Below are positions 63,367 through 64,000 of a stretch of DNA of 64,000 bases, one piece after another. A model generated the notes under the pieces. It saw nothing but the letters and a program-made list of their open reading frames with translations. It made no database searches and had not been told where the DNA came from. The position numbers and the translations under genes were made by a program. Numbering within the stretch: the stretch's first letter is position 1; each line of letters begins with the position of its first letter. Source of the stretch: Streptomyces uncialis (GTDB lineage Bacteria > Actinomycetota > Actinomycetes > Streptomycetales > Streptomycetaceae); NCBI RefSeq assembly GCF_036250755.1, contig NZ_CP109583.1:3596001-3660000 (forward strand), written 5' to 3'.

Positions 63367-64000
63367 TCAGGACAGGGGGCCCGTGACTGATTCCGCCGCC
63401 GCGACCAGGCGGCCGTCCCGGACGAAGGACTCCGCCGCCGCGAGGTCGGGCGCGAGGTACCGGTCAGGACCGGGCCCCCCGACCCCCGCCCCCCGCACCG
63501 CCGAGATCACCGCACGGGAAGCCCCCGCCGGCACCAGCCCGTCCCGCAGCTCGACGCCCCGCGTCGCCGCGTACAGCTCGATGGCGAGCACCTGCGTCAG
63601 ATGCCCGACGGCAGTCCTCAGCTTCCGCGCCGCCGACCACCCCATCGACACATGGTCCTCCTGCATCGCGGAGGACGGGATCGAGTCGGCCGACGCGGGC
63701 ACCGCGAGCCGCTTCAGCTCGCTGACCAGCGCGGCCTGGGTGTACTGGGCGATCATCAGCCCGGAGTCCACCCCGGCGTCGTCCGCGAGGAACGGCGGCA
63801 GCCCGTGCGAACGGTTCTTGTCGAGGAGCCGGTCGGTACGGCGTTCCGCGATGGACGCCAGGTCGGCGACGGCGATCGCGAGGAAGTCGAGGACGTAACC
63901 GACCGGCGCACCGTGGAAGTTGCCGTTGGACTCGACCCGTCCGTCGGGCAGCACGACGGGGTTGTCCACGGCGGCGGCGAGTTCCCGCTCGGCGACGAGC
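63367..64000 (-). CDS. hutH: Histidine ammonia-lyase, C-terminal part (5' end beyond window)
   Basis: Only the last 211 codons are inside the window; the start and the MIO-forming Ala-Ser-Gly lie beyond it. The visible part has ESNGNFHGAPVGYVLDFLAI, DSGLMIAQYTQAALVSELKR, SIPSSAMQEDHVSMGW and the ELYAATRGVEL segment, all typical of HutH C-termini. Deaminates L-histidine to urocanate, first step of histidine use. It ends beside repeat island 4. Confidence 0.92.
   Translation of the reverse strand, partial: LVAERELAAAVDNPVVLPDGRVESNGNFHGAPVGYVLDFLAIAVADLASIAERRTDRLLDKNRSHGLPPFLADDAGVDSGLMIAQYTQAALVSELKRLAVPASADSIPSSAMQEDHVSMGWSAARKLRTAVGHLTQVLAIELYAATRGVELRDGLVPAGASRAVISAVRGAGVGGPGPDRYLAPDLAAAESFVRDGRLVAAAESVTGPLS

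Overview
The window is high-GC (well above 70%) actinobacterial DNA with GTG/TTG starts, purine-rich ribosome binding sites and many 4-base start/stop overlaps. Mca (mycothiol S-conjugate amidase), DUF4307, GreA, a HutH end, LAxTG surface-protein logic and the gene families present point to Streptomyces or a close relative.

Positions 1-32900 carry most of a type II aromatic polyketide (PKS) gene cluster that starts upstream of the window. It contains a UvrA-like self-resistance protein (5' end missing) and one glycosyltransferase. An overlapping minus-strand run of deoxysugar genes follows (sugar 3-ketoreductase, 2,3-dehydratase, 3,5-epimerase, aminotransferase, N-methyltransferase, 4-ketoreductase, NanM-type O-methyltransferase, glucose-1-phosphate thymidylyltransferase), ending in an ActIII-like polyketide ketoreductase. 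Next come an acyl carrier protein, a flavin hydroxylase, a HemY/HemG-like flavoprotein, a class I amidotransferase-like protein, a cysteine-less AhpD-like protein, a sulfotransferase-like protein, KS-alpha, KS-beta (chain length factor), an acyltransferase and a second ACP. An LnmK-type acyltransferase/decarboxylase and a two-gene ABC exporter close the cluster. My reading is a glycosylated (amino- and/or O-methyl-deoxysugar), probably DNA-reactive aromatic polyketide primed with propionate made from methylmalonyl-CoA by the LnmK-like enzyme. No cyclase/aromatase, NDP-glucose 4,6-dehydratase or pathway regulator is in the window, so the cluster must continue to the left or use genes elsewhere.

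Two things in the cluster stand out. A leader element of about 70 bases is repeated before the ketoreductase, the HemY-like gene and the lnmK-like gene, and the match runs into the first codons. In front of lnmK it drives a 31-codon leader ORF coupled to lnmK by ATGA. Second, between the second ACP and lnmK lies a 6.2-kb block of non-biosynthetic proteins: an NHL-propeller/ricin-type lectin, an aerolysin-like candidate pore protein, two unknown proteins and a ricin-domain/FG-GAP propeller protein. None has an obvious signal peptide.

Positions 33-64 kb are mostly chromosomal housekeeping and accessory genes: a STAND ATPase with TPRs, mca, DUF4307, greA, a GntR regulator with a palindromic operator, a DrrAB-like exporter, threonine ammonia-lyase, MarR, a degenerate sigma-like gene, cystathionine gamma-synthase, PadR with its membrane partner, MsrA, a VOC protein, two XRE regulators, an alcohol dehydrogenase, a large secreted subtilase, an L,D-transpeptidase, an LAxTG surface peptide and the end of hutH. 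Four intergenic islands (about 32.9-34.1, 47.05-48.15, 52.3-52.9 and 62.6-63.4 kb) are built from one repeat family, with a 20-base unit spaced about every 71-72 bases in the longest arrays. Three of the islands also carry an 87-88-base element with complementary ends.
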